DNA of 46,071 nt from Candidatus Lachnoclostridium pullistercoris (GCA_019119775.1 DWWL01000037.1:1-46071); one strand, 5' to 3'; positions 1 through 8,765 are shown, numbered from the stretch's first letter. Numbers and translations are program-made. Notes: a model not told the origin generated them from the sequence alone.

Positions 1-17
1 AAATGGAGGGCTGTAAA

Positions 18-1469
18 ATGAGTTATTCAGCACAGACATCAGCAGGCAACCGCATTCGGTCCTTACTTGATGAGAACAGCTTTGTGGAGATCGGCGGGTA
101 TGTGACTGCCAGAAATACCGATTTCAACATGACTGCAAAAGAAACTCCGGCCGACGGCGTGATTACCGGATACGGGACCATCGGCGGAGCGCTTGTGTAT
201 GTATACAGCCAGGATGCCTCCGTGCTGGGAGGTTCCGTGGGCGAGATGCATGCAAAGAAGATTGCCAATATCTACGGAATGGCCATGAAGATGGGCGCCC
301 CTGTCATCGGGCTCATCGACTGTGCCGGACTGAGACTGCAGGAGGCGACCGACGCTCTGGCCGGCTTTGGTTCCCTTTACCTGGCTCAGTCCATGGCTTC
401 CGGTGTGATCCCACAGATCTGCGGCATTTTCGGTTCCTGCGGAGGCGGCATGGCCGTGTCGGCTGCGCTGGCGGATTTCACTCTGATGGAGGAGAAGACA
501 GGCAGGCTTTTTGTCAATTCTCCCAATGCCCTGGACGGAAACTACAGAGAAAAATGCGACACTTCTTCTGCCAAATTCCAGAGCGAGGAGACGGGAATGG
601 CTGACTTTACCGGCACGGAGGAGGAGGTCCTGGAGCAGATCCGCACCCTCATCTCCATTCTTCCCGCCAACAACGAGGATGATATGTCCTACGACGAGTG
701 CGAGGACGATTTAAACCGCGTCTGCGAAGGGCTGGAAGGCTGGGCAGGAGACACGAAGGAGGCCCTGAGGGCGATCTCAGACGACAATTTCTTCGTGGAG
801 ACGAAGGCAGGCTACGGCCCTGCCATGGTGACCGGCTTTATCCGCTTAAACGGCATGACGGTGGGCTGTGTGGCCAACCGCACGGAAATCTGCGGCGAGG
901 ACGGAGAGAGAAAAGAATTAAGCGGCGGGCTGACTTCCAGAGGCTGCGAGAAGGCAGAAAAAATGGTGAATTTCTGCGACGCTTTCGAGATCCCGGTGCT
1001 GACCCTGGTAAATGTAAACGGCTATCAGGCAGTAAAATGTACGGAGAAGAAGATCGCCAGAGCAGCCGCCAAGCTGACCTACGCCTACGCGAACGCGACT
1101 GTTCCGAAGGTGACGGTGATCACCGGAAAGGCCTACGGAACGGCTTATCTGACCATGGCGAGCAAAGCGGTGGGCGCAGATATTGTATACGCCTGGCCCC
1201 AGGCTGAGATCGGCATGATGGACGCTGCGTCAGCGGCAAAGATCATGTACGCGGACGAGATCGCCGCATCGGAGGACGCGGCCGCGCTGATCGCGGAGAA
1301 AGCGGGTGAGTACCGCGAGCTTCAGTCCAGCGCCATGGCAGCGGCAAAGAGAGGATATGTGGACGACATCATTGAGGCGAAGGACACGAGAAAACGGGTG
1401 ATCGCCGCCTTCGAGATGCTGTTTACGAAGAGAGAGGACCGGCCTTCAAAGAAACACGGAACGGTCTAA
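18..1469 (+). CDS. mmdA: Acyl-CoA carboxyltransferase subunit (methylmalonyl-/propionyl-CoA type, decarboxylase alpha)
   Basis: A 483-residue protein of the carboxyltransferase family that moves a carboxyl group between an acyl-CoA and carboxybiotin. Two crotonase-like halves are visible: the N-half carries the glycine-rich oxyanion loop GSCGGGMA (about residues 139-146) and the C-half has GKAYGTAYLTMASKAVGAD (about 370-388). Length is close to the methylmalonyl-CoA decarboxylase alpha subunit (about 510). An in-frame ATG lies at 3, but GGAGGG at 5-10 sits correctly 7 bases before the ATG at 18, so 18 is the start. It heads an operon with an OadG-like subunit, a biotin carrier, OadB and a PycB/OadA-type protein. 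The acyl-CoA substrate cannot be read from sequence; methylmalonyl-CoA is the likeliest, and glutaconyl- or malonyl-CoA are possible. The symbol is tentative. Confidence 0.85.
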   Translation: MSYSAQTSAGNRIRSLLDENSFVEIGGYVTARNTDFNMTAKETPADGVITGYGTIGGALVYVYSQDASVLGGSVGEMHAKKIANIYGMAMKMGAPVIGLIDCAGLRLQEATDALAGFGSLYLAQSMASGVIPQICGIFGSCGGGMAVSAALADFTLMEEKTGRLFVNSPNALDGNYREKCDTSSAKFQSEETGMADFTGTEEEVLEQIRTLISILPANNEDDMSYDECEDDLNRVCEGLEGWAGDTKEALRAISDDNFFVETKAGYGPAMVTGFIRLNGMTVGCVANRTEICGEDGERKELSGGLTSRGCEKAEKMVNFCDAFEIPVLTLVNVNGYQAVKCTEKKIARAAAKLTYAYANATVPKVTVITGKAYGTAYLTMASKAVGADIVYAWPQAEIGMMDAASAAKIMYADEIAASEDAAALIAEKAGEYRELQSSAMAAAKRGYVDDIIEAKDTRKRVIAAFEMLFTKREDRPSKKHGTV

Positions 1470-1487
1470 AGGCGAGGTGACAGTGAT

Positions 1488-2243
1488 ATGAGGAAAATAA
1501 AACGGATAATCGCGGCGCTGTGCATGGCCGCCGCGCTGCTTGCACTGCCGGCCTGCTCTTCCGCGCAGGAGGACCAGACTCCCAGCCTGGATTTAAACAC
1601 CTCCAGCCAGCTTTCCATGATATCGGAGGCGCTGGTGACCCAGATCGTTTCCATCCCGGAAGACCAGATCGACAGTATGATCGAGAGCCAGGAGCAGTCC
1701 AGCAATTACGTGCTGTCAGAGGCGCTCACATCCTGGAAAAACATGCTTCCGGACACCGGAGCGTTTGTAAAGATCGAGAGCTCTACGGCAGAGCGGGTGG
1801 ACAAAGAATATGTCTGCGATCTGGTCGCTCAGTTTGAGGAGCGTCTGGTAGACTGCCAGGTATATTTTGATGCGGAAGAGAATACGCTCACATCCATCAG
1901 TTTCGCTCCCCGCTATACCACGGGAGAGCGCATGGAGAGAGCTGGTTTGAACACTCTGATCGGAATGGGCACAGTGTTTATTGTGCTGATCTTTATCAGT
2001 CTGCTGATCTACTGCTTCAAGTTCATCAATGTCTGGGAGGCAAAGATGAATAAGAAGGAGGCTCCGGCAGAGCCGGCTCCGGTCCCGGCGGCAGAACCCC
2101 AGCCGGAGGAGAATCTGACAGATGATCTGGAGCTGGTGGCGGTGATCACAGCTGCCATCGCGGCTTCTGAGGGTGTCCCTGCGGACGGCCTGGTAGTGCG
2201 TTCCATCAAGCGGGCGCCGGCATCCAGGTGGAAACGAGTTTGA
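1488..2243 (+). CDS. Lipoprotein-OadG fusion (sodium pump decarboxylase gamma subunit with an extracytoplasmic domain)
   Basis: 251 residues. The N-terminus is a lipoprotein signal with lipobox LPAC (Cys23), followed by an acidic extracytoplasmic domain of about 130 residues, one membrane helix (about 157-178), an Ala/Pro/Glu linker (191-209), and an OadG-type tail (DDLELVAVITAAIAA then RSIKRAP and a Trp near the end). OadG/MmdD subunits assemble the Na+ pump by linking the carboxyltransferase to the beta subunit. Ordinary gamma subunits are 80-130 residues with only the helix and tail, so the secreted lipid-anchored half is extra. Cys23 and the helix at 157-178 would place the tail in the cytoplasm, where the carboxyltransferases are. 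It lies 18 bases after the first gene, with its own GAGGTG ribosome site. Confidence 0.75.
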   Translation: MRKIKRIIAALCMAAALLALPACSSAQEDQTPSLDLNTSSQLSMISEALVTQIVSIPEDQIDSMIESQEQSSNYVLSEALTSWKNMLPDTGAFVKIESSTAERVDKEYVCDLVAQFEERLVDCQVYFDAEENTLTSISFAPRYTTGERMERAGLNTLIGMGTVFIVLIFISLLIYCFKFINVWEAKMNKKEAPAEPAPVPAAEPQPEENLTDDLELVAVITAAIAASEGVPADGLVVRSIKRAPASRWKRV

Positions 2244-2261
2244 TTTAGGAGGAAATTGAAA

Positions 2262-2633
2262 ATGAAAAGCTATACCATCACCGTAAACGGCAATGTATAT
2301 GATGTAACTGTTGAGGAAAATACCGGCGCAGCTCCGAAGGCAGCTCCCGCGCCGAAGGCGGCTCCGGCTCCGAAAGCACCGAAGGCAGCTCCTGCACCGA
2401 AGGCAGCGGGCGCACAGGGTTCTGTGGCAGTGACCGCTCCCATGCCCGGAAAGATCCTGGGCGTGAAGGCGTCTGTTGGCCAGGCAGTAAAGAGAGGAGA
2501 GGTGCTCCTCATTCTGGAGGCCATGAAGATGGAAAATGACATCGTGGCTCCGGAGGACGGAACTGTGGCATCCATCAACGTATCTGTGGGAGATTCCGTA
2601 GAGGCGGGCGAGACGATTGCGACCTTAAACTAA
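2262..2633 (+). CDS. mmdC: Biotin carboxyl carrier protein of the decarboxylase
   Basis: 123 residues. It has a short N-terminal beta segment, a flexible Ala-Pro-Lys linker of repeated APKAAP units (about 21-52), and a C-terminal biotinyl domain with the biotinylation motif EAMKM about 35 residues from the end. The carrier shuttles carboxybiotin between the carboxyltransferase active sites and the OadB membrane pump. A TTG at 2256 is in frame, but AGGAGG at 2248-2253 is properly spaced (8 bases) for ATG 2262. Because the OadA-like protein in the same operon lacks a biotinyl domain, this single carrier probably serves both carboxyltransferases. Confidence 0.92.
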   Translation: MKSYTITVNGNVYDVTVEENTGAAPKAAPAPKAAPAPKAPKAAPAPKAAGAQGSVAVTAPMPGKILGVKASVGQAVKRGEVLLILEAMKMENDIVAPEDGTVASINVSVGDSVEAGETIATLN

Positions 2634-2645
2634 AGACTGGAATCA

Positions 2646-2667
2646 GGATGCGTGAGCAAGCGCATCC
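2646..2667 (+). promoter_or_regulatory. Intra-operon hairpin before oadB
   Basis: Perfect 7-bp arms GGATGCG (2646-2652) and CGCATCC (2661-2667) with an 8-base loop, between the biotin-carrier stop and the GGAGGG ribosome site of the oadB gene. There is no T-tract, so it is not a terminator. It could stabilise the upstream mRNA or tune translation of the membrane subunit relative to the soluble carrier. Confidence 0.5.
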
Positions 2668-2684
2668 ATATGGAGGGATGAACA

Positions 2685-3836
2685 ATGGAATATATTGCTA
2701 ATACATTTGGGAATCTTCTTCAGCAGACGGCATTTGTCAACCTGACCTGGGGCAATTTCATTATGATCGCGGTAGCGTTTCTGTTTCTGTACCTGGCGAT
2801 CAAAAAAGGCTTTGAACCGCTTCTTCTGGTTCCGATCGCTTTCGGTATGCTTCTGGTAAATATCTATCCTGACATCATGCTGGCTCCTGAGGATTCCGCC
2901 AACGGGGTAGGCGGACTGCTTCATTATTTCTATGTTCTGGATGAGTGGAGTATCTTCCCGTCCCTGATCTTTATGGGCGTGGGTGCCATGACGGATTTCG
3001 GTCCGCTGATCGCCAACCCCAAGAGCTTTCTGATGGGAGCCGCAGCCCAGCTGGGAATCTACGTGGCGTACTTCCTGGCGATTTTCATGGGCTTTAACGA
3101 CAAGGCGGCGGCGGCCATCTCCATCATCGGCGGAGCCGACGGCCCCACTTCCATCTTCCTCTGCGGAAAGCTGGGACAGAAGGAGTACATGGGCCCCATC
3201 GCTGTGGCTGCCTATTCCTACATGTCTCTGGTTCCGATCATCCAGCCTCCGATCATGAAGCTGCTGACGACGGAAAAAGAGAGAAAGATTAAAATGGAAC
3301 AGCTTCGTCCTGTATCCAAGCTGGAGAAGATCCTGTTCCCCATCATCGTAACCGTTGTTGTCTGCCTGATTCTGCCGACCACAGCTCCCCTGGTGGGAAT
3401 GCTGATGTTAGGAAACCTGTTCCGCGAGTCCGGAGTGGTAAAACAGCTGACAGAGACGGCGTCCAACGCGCTGATGTACATCGTGGTTATCATGCTGGGC
3501 ACTTCTGTTGGAGCGACTACCAGCGCTGAGGCGTTCTTAAAGATGGACACCATCAAGATCGTGATTCTGGGTCTGGTGGCCTTCGCGTTCGGCACGGCCG
3601 GAGGCGTTCTCTTAGGAAAGCTGATGTGCAAGCTGAGCGGAGGAAAGATCAATCCTCTGATCGGTTCGGCCGGAGTGTCCGCCGTTCCCATGGCGGCCCG
3701 TGTGTCCCAGAAGGTTGGCTCGGAGGCAGATCCCACCAACTTCCTGCTGATGCACGCCATGGGCCCCAACGTGGCCGGCGTAATCGGCACGGCTGTGGCG
3801 GCGGGAACCTTTATGGCCATATTCGGAGTGAAATAA
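2685..3836 (+). CDS. oadB: Na+-pumping decarboxylase beta subunit (OadB/GcdB/MmdB family)
   Basis: 383 residues, strongly hydrophobic with about 9-11 membrane segments. It carries the two hallmark conserved regions of the family: [10 protein letters not shown] (about 148-157), the re-entrant region with the functionally important Asp, and [16 protein letters not shown] near 359-374, the second conserved region with Asn. The family decarboxylates carboxybiotin and couples this to Na+ export, giving a sodium-motive force from fermentation. The start is ATG 2685 with GGAGGG at 2672-2677. Length is somewhat shorter than Klebsiella OadB (about 430) but normal for clostridial MmdB/GcdB. Confidence 0.93.
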   Translation: MEYIANTFGNLLQQTAFVNLTWGNFIMIAVAFLFLYLAIKKGFEPLLLVPIAFGMLLVNIYPDIMLAPEDSANGVGGLLHYFYVLDEWSIFPSLIFMGVGAMTDFGPLIANPKSFLMGAAAQLGIYVAYFLAIFMGFNDKAAAAISIIGGADGPTSIFLCGKLGQKEYMGPIAVAAYSYMSLVPIIQPPIMKLLTTEKERKIKMEQLRPVSKLEKILFPIIVTVVVCLILPTTAPLVGMLMLGNLFRESGVVKQLTETASNALMYIVVIMLGTSVGATTSAEAFLKMDTIKIVILGLVAFAFGTAGGVLLGKLMCKLSGGKINPLIGSAGVSAVPMAARVSQKVGSEADPTNFLLMHAMGPNVAGVIGTAVAAGTFMAIFGVK

Positions 3837-3861
3837 TTACATTTGATTAGGAGGAATCATC

Positions 3862-5274
3862 ATGGCAGAAACAGAAAAAAAGCCGGTTAAGATTGTGGAA
3901 ACCGTCCTTCGCGACGCTCACCAGTCTCTGATCGCTACCAGAATGACGACAGAACAGATGCTTCCCATTGTGGATAAGATGGACCAGGTTGGCTTTCACG
4001 CAGTGGAGTGCTGGGGCGGAGCAACCTTTGACGCCTGCCTCCGTTTCCTGAAGGAAGATCCCTGGGACCGGTTAAGAAAACTGAGAGACGGATTTAAGCA
4101 CACAAAGCTGCAGATGCTGTTCCGCGGCCAGAACATTCTGGGCTACAATCACTACGCGGACGATGTGGTGGAGTACTTCGTGCAGAAGTCTGTGGCCAAC
4201 GGCATCGACATTATCCGTATTTTCGACTGCCTCAACGACATCCGCAACCTGCAGACGGCGGTGAAGGCGGCCAATAAAGAGAAAGCCCATGTACAGATTG
4301 CCCTCTGCTATACCCTGGGCGACGCGTACACCATGGACTACTGGAAACAGATCGCAAAAGAGATCGAGGAGATGGGAGCCGACTCCCTGTGCATCAAGGA
4401 TATGGCCGGACTTCTCACCCCCTATGCGGCTGAGGAGCTGGTGAGCGCCTTAAAGGAGTCCACCACTCTTCCCATTGATCTGCATACCCACTATACGTCC
4501 GGCGTGGCTTCCATGACCTACTTAAAGGCTGTGGAGTCCGGCTGCGACATTATCGACTGCGCCATGAGTCCCTTTGCCCTCGGCACCAGCCAGCCGGCTA
4601 CAGAGGTGATGGTGGAGACGTTCCGCGGAACGCCCTACGACACCGGCTATGACCAGAAGCTGCTGGGAGAGATCGCCGACTATTTCCGTCCTCTGCGGGA
4701 GGAGTGCTTAAAGAGCGGTCTGATGAACCCGAAGGTTCTGGGCGTGGACATCAAGGCACTTCAGTATCAGGTGCCCGGAGGCATGCTTTCCAACCTGGTT
4801 TCCCAGTTAAAGGAAGCCGGAAAGGAAGACAAGTATCAGGAGGTTCTGGAGGAGATCCCGAGAGTGCGCAAGGACTTTGGAGATCCGCCTCTGGTAACGC
4901 CGTCCTCTCAGATCGTGGGAACTCAGGCGGTGATGAACGTGATCTCCGGCGAGCGCTACAAGATCGTTCCGAAGGAGTCCAAGAAGATCATGCTGGGCGA
5001 ATTCGGCAAGACGGTGGCTCCGTTCAACAAGGAAGTTCAGAAGAAGATCATCGGGGACGAGGAGCCCATTACCTGCCGTCCGGCCGATCTGATCCCGCCG
5101 CAGCTGCCTCAGTTTGAGAAAGAATGCGCGCAGTGGAAACAGCAGGATGAGGATGTACTGTCCTATGCTCTGTTCCCGAAGGTAGCGGAGGAATTCTTCA
5201 AATACCGTGAGGCTCAGCAGAAGAAAGTGGATCTGACGGCTGCAGATACGGAGAGCAAAGCATATCCGGTATAA
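3862..5274 (+). CDS. oadA: Oxaloacetate decarboxylase alpha / pyruvate carboxylase subunit B-type carboxyltransferase
   Basis: 470 residues of the pyruvate/oxaloacetate carboxyltransferase (HMGL-like TIM barrel) family. Visible motifs: RDAHQSL at the N-terminus (metal/active-site Asp), ECWGGATFD, FRGQNILGY, RIFDCLND, the lysine in CIKDMAG, the metal-binding HTHYTSG and the family segment FALGTSQPATE. The usual OadA C-terminal biotinyl domain is absent (full-length about 590), so it must use the separate carrier at 2262-2633. Good AGGAGG (3849-3854), 7 bases before the ATG. Together with the acyl-CoA carboxyltransferase it resembles the 5S half of the propionibacterial transcarboxylase; alternatively the complex decarboxylates oxaloacetate directly. 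Confidence 0.9.
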   Translation: MAETEKKPVKIVETVLRDAHQSLIATRMTTEQMLPIVDKMDQVGFHAVECWGGATFDACLRFLKEDPWDRLRKLRDGFKHTKLQMLFRGQNILGYNHYADDVVEYFVQKSVANGIDIIRIFDCLNDIRNLQTAVKAANKEKAHVQIALCYTLGDAYTMDYWKQIAKEIEEMGADSLCIKDMAGLLTPYAAEELVSALKESTTLPIDLHTHYTSGVASMTYLKAVESGCDIIDCAMSPFALGTSQPATEVMVETFRGTPYDTGYDQKLLGEIADYFRPLREECLKSGLMNPKVLGVDIKALQYQVPGGMLSNLVSQLKEAGKEDKYQEVLEEIPRVRKDFGDPPLVTPSSQIVGTQAVMNVISGERYKIVPKESKKIMLGEFGKTVAPFNKEVQKKIIGDEEPITCRPADLIPPQLPQFEKECAQWKQQDEDVLSYALFPKVAEEFFKYREAQQKKVDLTAADTESKAYPV

Positions 5275-5301
5275 CAGACCAGGAAAAGAGAAATAAAAGT
5301 T

Positions 5302-5344
5302 AAGAGGAGTCCGGTGCTGTGAAAGGCGCCGGACTTCTCTTTTC
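5302..5344 (+). terminator. Rho-independent terminator of the decarboxylase operon
   Basis: Arms AGTCCGGTGC and GCGCCGGACT form a GC-rich stem with one G-U pair. The stem is lengthened by AAGAGG against TCTCTT and followed by TTTT. It lies 27 bases after the oadA stop. Confidence 0.8.
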
Positions 5345-5409
5345 CTGGCCGGTCTTATGTTATATAATAGACGGAGAGAACTGCTGCGGGGAAAGGCCGG
5401 GGAGAGTAC

Positions 5410-7764
5410 ATGGAAGAAGAGAAGATCATAACATTATCGGTGAGAAATCTGGTGGAATTTGTTCTGCGGTCCGGGGACCTGGACAATCGAAGAACTTCTT
5501 CCGCGGAGAAGGACGCCATGCAGGCGGGAAGCCGCATTCACCGGAAAATACAGAAGAGAATGGGATCCGGCTACCAGGCGGAGGTAAAGCTGGCCTGCGA
5601 AGTCCGGGAGGAGGAATTTACCTTCCGGGTGGAGGGACGGGCGGACGGGATTCTCACGGAAGCCGGGGGCGTGGTTATTGACGAGATCAAGGGCGTCTAC
5701 CGGAATCTGGAGCACATCAGAGAGCCGGAGCCGGTCCACATGGCGCAGGCCATGTGCTACGCCTATTTTTACAGCAGAGACAAAAATCTGTCTTCCATCG
5801 GAGTTCAGGTCACATACTGCAGCATTGAGACGGAGGAGATCCGCCGGTTCCGGGAGGAAAAATCCTACGAGGAGCTGGAAGAATGGTTTGCCGGCCTGAT
5901 CCACGAGTATGTGAAATGGGCCAGATACTTATACAGCCACGGGCTGAAAAGGACCCAGTCCATAAGAGAGCTTCAGTTTCCCTATGCCTACCGGGAAGGG
6001 CAGAAGGAGCTGGCGGTGGCCGTTTACCGGAGCATTGCCAGAAAACGGAATCTTTACATCCAGGCTCCCACCGGCATCGGAAAAACGCTGGCCGTGGTGT
6101 TTCCGGCGCTGAAAGCCATGGGAGAAGGGCTGGGGGACAAGCTCTTTTATCTGACGGCGAAGACCATCACCAGAACGGTGGCGGAGGAGACGTTTCATCT
6201 GCTGCGGGAGAACGGGCTTTATTTTACGGCGGTGACGGTGACGGCCAAGGAGAAACTGTGCGTTCTGGAGAAGCCGGACTGTAATCCGCTGGCCTGTCCC
6301 AGGGCCGCCGGCCATTTTGACCGGGTCAACGACGCGGTGTATGACCTGATCCATCAGGAGCAGGAGATCACCAGGGAGGTGATTCTGGCCTATGCTGAGA
6401 AGTACCGGGTCTGCCCCTTTGAGTTCTGTCTGGACGTCACCAACTGGTGCGACGGCATTATCTGCGACTACAACTACGTGTTTGATCCGAATGTGCGGCT
6501 GAAGCGGTATTTTGCGGAGCGGACGGCGGGAGAGTACCTGTTCCTGATCGACGAGGCCCACAATCTGGTGTCCAGAGCCAGGGAAATGTACAGCGCTGTC
6601 CTTGTAAAAGAGGATGTGCTGGCCGCCAGACGGCTGGCAAAGGGGAAAAGCCAGCGGCTTTCAAGGGCTTTGGACCGCTGCAACCGCCTTCTTCTGGAGA
6701 TGAAGCGGGAGTGCGGCGGATGGGAGTACTTAGAGAGCGCGGCTCCCCTCATGCAGACAGTTTCCGGCGTTCTGGGAGAGCTGGAGGAAGTTCTGGAGGA
6801 GACGGCTTTTGAGGGCAGGGAAGAACTTCTGGAGTTTTACTTTAAAGTCCGGGATTTTGCCATGATTTATGAGCTGACGGACGACCGCTACCGGGTGTAC
6901 TCGGAGATCCGTGAGGACGGCAGCTTTGCGGTGCGGCTGTTCTGCGTGGATCCCTCCGGAAATCTGGCATCCTGTCTGGAACAGGGAAACGCGGCAGTGT
7001 TTTTCTCCGCGACCCTGCTCCCGGTCAACTACTATAAGGAGCTGCTCAGCGGGAATACAGAGGAATACGCCGTGTACGCCGCGTCCCCCTTTGACCGGAA
7101 AAACAGGCTGCTGATGATTGCCTCTGACGTGAGCAGCAAATACACCAGAAGGACCAGAGGGGAGTTTGAGAAGGTGGCGGAGTACATCCGCAGGATCGCG
7201 GCGGGAAAGGCGGGGAACTACATGGTGTTTTTCCCATCCTACCAGTATATGGACCGGGTGGCAGAGATCTTTGAGGAAGAGGAGCCGGAGTTTGACTGGG
7301 TCCGGCAGAAGAGCCGCATGGGCGAGCGGGAGAGAGAGGAATTTCTGGAGCAGTTTGAGACGGAACGGATCCGCCCCTTTGTGGCGCTCTGCGTCATGGG
7401 AGGCGTGTTTTCCGAGGGGATCGACTTGAAAGCGGAGCGGCTGATCGGGGCGGTGATCGTGGGAACCGGCCTTCCCCAGGTGAACACGGAGCAGGAGATT
7501 CTGAAGCAGTATTTTGATGAGAAGGGAAAGAAAGGATTTGATTTTGCCTATCAGTACCCCGGCATGAACAAGGTTCTCCAGGCGGCGGGGCGGGTGATCC
7601 GGACCGCCGCAGACCGGGGAGTGATCGCCCTGTTGGACGAGAGATTTCTCTACGGCAGCAGCCGCAGCCTGTTTCCCAGGGAGTGGGACGATTATCAGGT
7701 GGTGAAGCTGGCGACGGTGGAGGAGACGGTGAGAAGGTTCTGGGAGGAAAAGGAGGAAGAATAG
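5410..7764 (+). CDS. Cas4/RecB-like nuclease fused to an Fe-S (XPD/DinG-like) superfamily 2 DNA helicase
   Basis: 784 residues. N-terminal region (1-180): a PD-(D/E)XK-type nuclease signature with His44 in GSRIHRKIQ, Asp79 in GRADG, and Glu92-Ile-Lys94 in IDEIKG, the layout of RecB/Cas4 nucleases. Helicase region: Walker A APTGIGKT (219-226), DEAH box (381-384), and late motif VI QAAGRVIRTAADRG. Between Walker A and DEAH lie cysteines at 284, 291, 296 and 335/340, as expected for the XPD/DinG 4Fe-4S domain. The likely role is 5'-3' DNA unwinding with nuclease processing in repair or replication. The start has a GGGGAGAG site 7 bases upstream. Nothing phage- or CRISPR-related surrounds it, so it is probably housekeeping in clostridia. 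Confidence 0.85.
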   Translation: MEEEKIITLSVRNLVEFVLRSGDLDNRRTSSAEKDAMQAGSRIHRKIQKRMGSGYQAEVKLACEVREEEFTFRVEGRADGILTEAGGVVIDEIKGVYRNLEHIREPEPVHMAQAMCYAYFYSRDKNLSSIGVQVTYCSIETEEIRRFREEKSYEELEEWFAGLIHEYVKWARYLYSHGLKRTQSIRELQFPYAYREGQKELAVAVYRSIARKRNLYIQAPTGIGKTLAVVFPALKAMGEGLGDKLFYLTAKTITRTVAEETFHLLRENGLYFTAVTVTAKEKLCVLEKPDCNPLACPRAAGHFDRVNDAVYDLIHQEQEITREVILAYAEKYRVCPFEFCLDVTNWCDGIICDYNYVFDPNVRLKRYFAERTAGEYLFLIDEAHNLVSRAREMYSAVLVKEDVLAARRLAKGKSQRLSRALDRCNRLLLEMKRECGGWEYLESAAPLMQTVSGVLGELEEVLEETAFEGREELLEFYFKVRDFAMIYELTDDRYRVYSEIREDGSFAVRLFCVDPSGNLASCLEQGNAAVFFSATLLPVNYYKELLSGNTEEYAVYAASPFDRKNRLLMIASDVSSKYTRRTRGEFEKVAEYIRRIAAGKAGNYMVFFPSYQYMDRVAEIFEEEEPEFDWVRQKSRMGEREREEFLEQFETERIRPFVALCVMGGVFSEGIDLKAERLIGAVIVGTGLPQVNTEQEILKQYFDEKGKKGFDFAYQYPGMNKVLQAAGRVIRTAADRGVIALLDERFLYGSSRSLFPREWDDYQVVKLATVEETVRRFWEEKEEE

Positions 7765-7771
7765 ATGAGAG

Positions 7772-7906
7772 ATGAAGCCCTGCTCTGCTGTCCAGCAGGC
7801 CCTGGACGACGCCTTAAAAGAGCAGGGGGAGGATGCAAAGGTGATGATTATGCCTTACGGCGGTTCCACGCTGCCTGTCCTGAAGATCAGTGCAGCATCT
7901 CCATAA
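7772..7906 (+). pseudogene. Probable 3'-end remnant of a LarA-family (lactate racemase domain) gene
   Basis: A 44-codon frame wedged between the helicase stop and the convergent LysR gene. It encodes QQALDDALKEQGEDAKVMIM followed by PYGGSTLPVLKI, which has the form of the very C-terminus of LarA/DUF2088-type proteins: a helix, then G-(K/E)-DA-K-V, a strand, and P-x-G-G-x-x-L-P. No ribosome site is well placed for its ATG (AGGAGG lies about 16 bases away), and no upstream part of the gene exists, because the helicase occupies that space. The last codons run over the LysR 3' end. The assignment rests on my recollection of the family tail, not on a search. The alternative is a short unrelated frame. 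Confidence 0.4.
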
Positions 7907-8765
7907 ACTGCTTTGCCGCCTGGGAGATGGGCAGGTTTTCATTGTGGGCCACCACGATCTGGCGTCTGGGCAGCTGTTCTTCCAGATCCAGGATGAACAG
8001 CTCCTTATCGTCCGTCGGAATGCAGAAGTCCGGCACAAAGGCGATGCCCAGCCCGATCCTGGCCAGGTCGATGAGCAGATCGTTGCTGGTCAGCTCGATC
8101 TCCGGCACCAGGTCCAGCTGGTGCTTCTGGAACATGTGGTGGAGAAATTCGCTGGTAGTACTCTTTCTGTCCAGCATGAGAATGGGATAAGTCTGCAGAG
8201 TCTGCAGGCTTATTTTTTTGCCGGTCAGGGGAAAATACTCCGGGTTGGCCACAAATACGTCGGAGAATTCCTTCAGAGGCCGGATGCTGTTGGCATTGGA
8301 GAGGCTGGAGTTGGGATAGTTGGTGATGATAAAATCCACCTGGCCGTTCTCCAGCATCTTAGCGCAGGCGATGGAAGTCTGGTTGGCCACTTTGATGTGG
8401 ACGTTGGGGTATTTTCGGTGAAATTCCTGGAAGAAGGGCACCAGGTAGTAGCGGCAGATGGTGTCGCTGGCGCCGATGCGCAGCTGGCCGCCGTTTAAAG
8501 TGTTGGCCTCCAGAAGCTGGTTTTCTCCGCGGCGGATCAGATTCATGGCCGGCTCAATGTGCTTGAACAGGATTTCTCCCTCGGGAGTCAGCTGGACTTT
8601 TTTTGTGCTGCGGATAAAGAGCGTCTGGTTCAGCTTCTTCTCCAGCACCTTGATGGACTGGCTCACTGCGGACTGGGAGATGAACAGCTGCTTGGAAGCC
8701 TCGGAGAAGCTGAGGGTGACAGCTACGTGGTAAAACACTTTGTATAATTCATAATTGATATCCAT
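7887..8765 (-). CDS. LysR-family transcriptional regulator
   Basis: 292 residues. The N-terminal winged helix-turn-helix is typical (FSEASKQLFISQSAVSQSIK, about 19-38), followed by the effector-binding domain, which begins around residue 90 (GGQLRIGASDTI). LysR proteins usually regulate a divergently transcribed target in response to a small ligand. Here the divergent gene is a GltS-like transporter across a 370-bp intergenic region, so an organic acid or amino acid effector is plausible. It is the only confidently called gene on the minus strand in the window. It ends convergently with the LarA-like remnant. Confidence 0.92.
   Translation of the reverse strand: MDINYELYKVFYHVAVTLSFSEASKQLFISQSAVSQSIKVLEKKLNQTLFIRSTKKVQLTPEGEILFKHIEPAMNLIRRGENQLLEANTLNGGQLRIGASDTICRYYLVPFFQEFHRKYPNVHIKVANQTSIACAKMLENGQVDFIITNYPNSSLSNANSIRPLKEFSDVFVANPEYFPLTGKKISLQTLQTYPILMLDRKSTTSEFLHHMFQKHQLDLVPEIELTSNDLLIDLARIGLGIAFVPDFCIPTDDKELFILDLEEQLPRRQIVVAHNENLPISQAAKQFMEMLH

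Noticed and set aside
5355..5400. A helicase promoter using TATAAT at 5363-5368
   Set aside because: The -10 is good, but no acceptable -35 occurs at 16-18 bases; that stretch is the tail of the preceding terminator.
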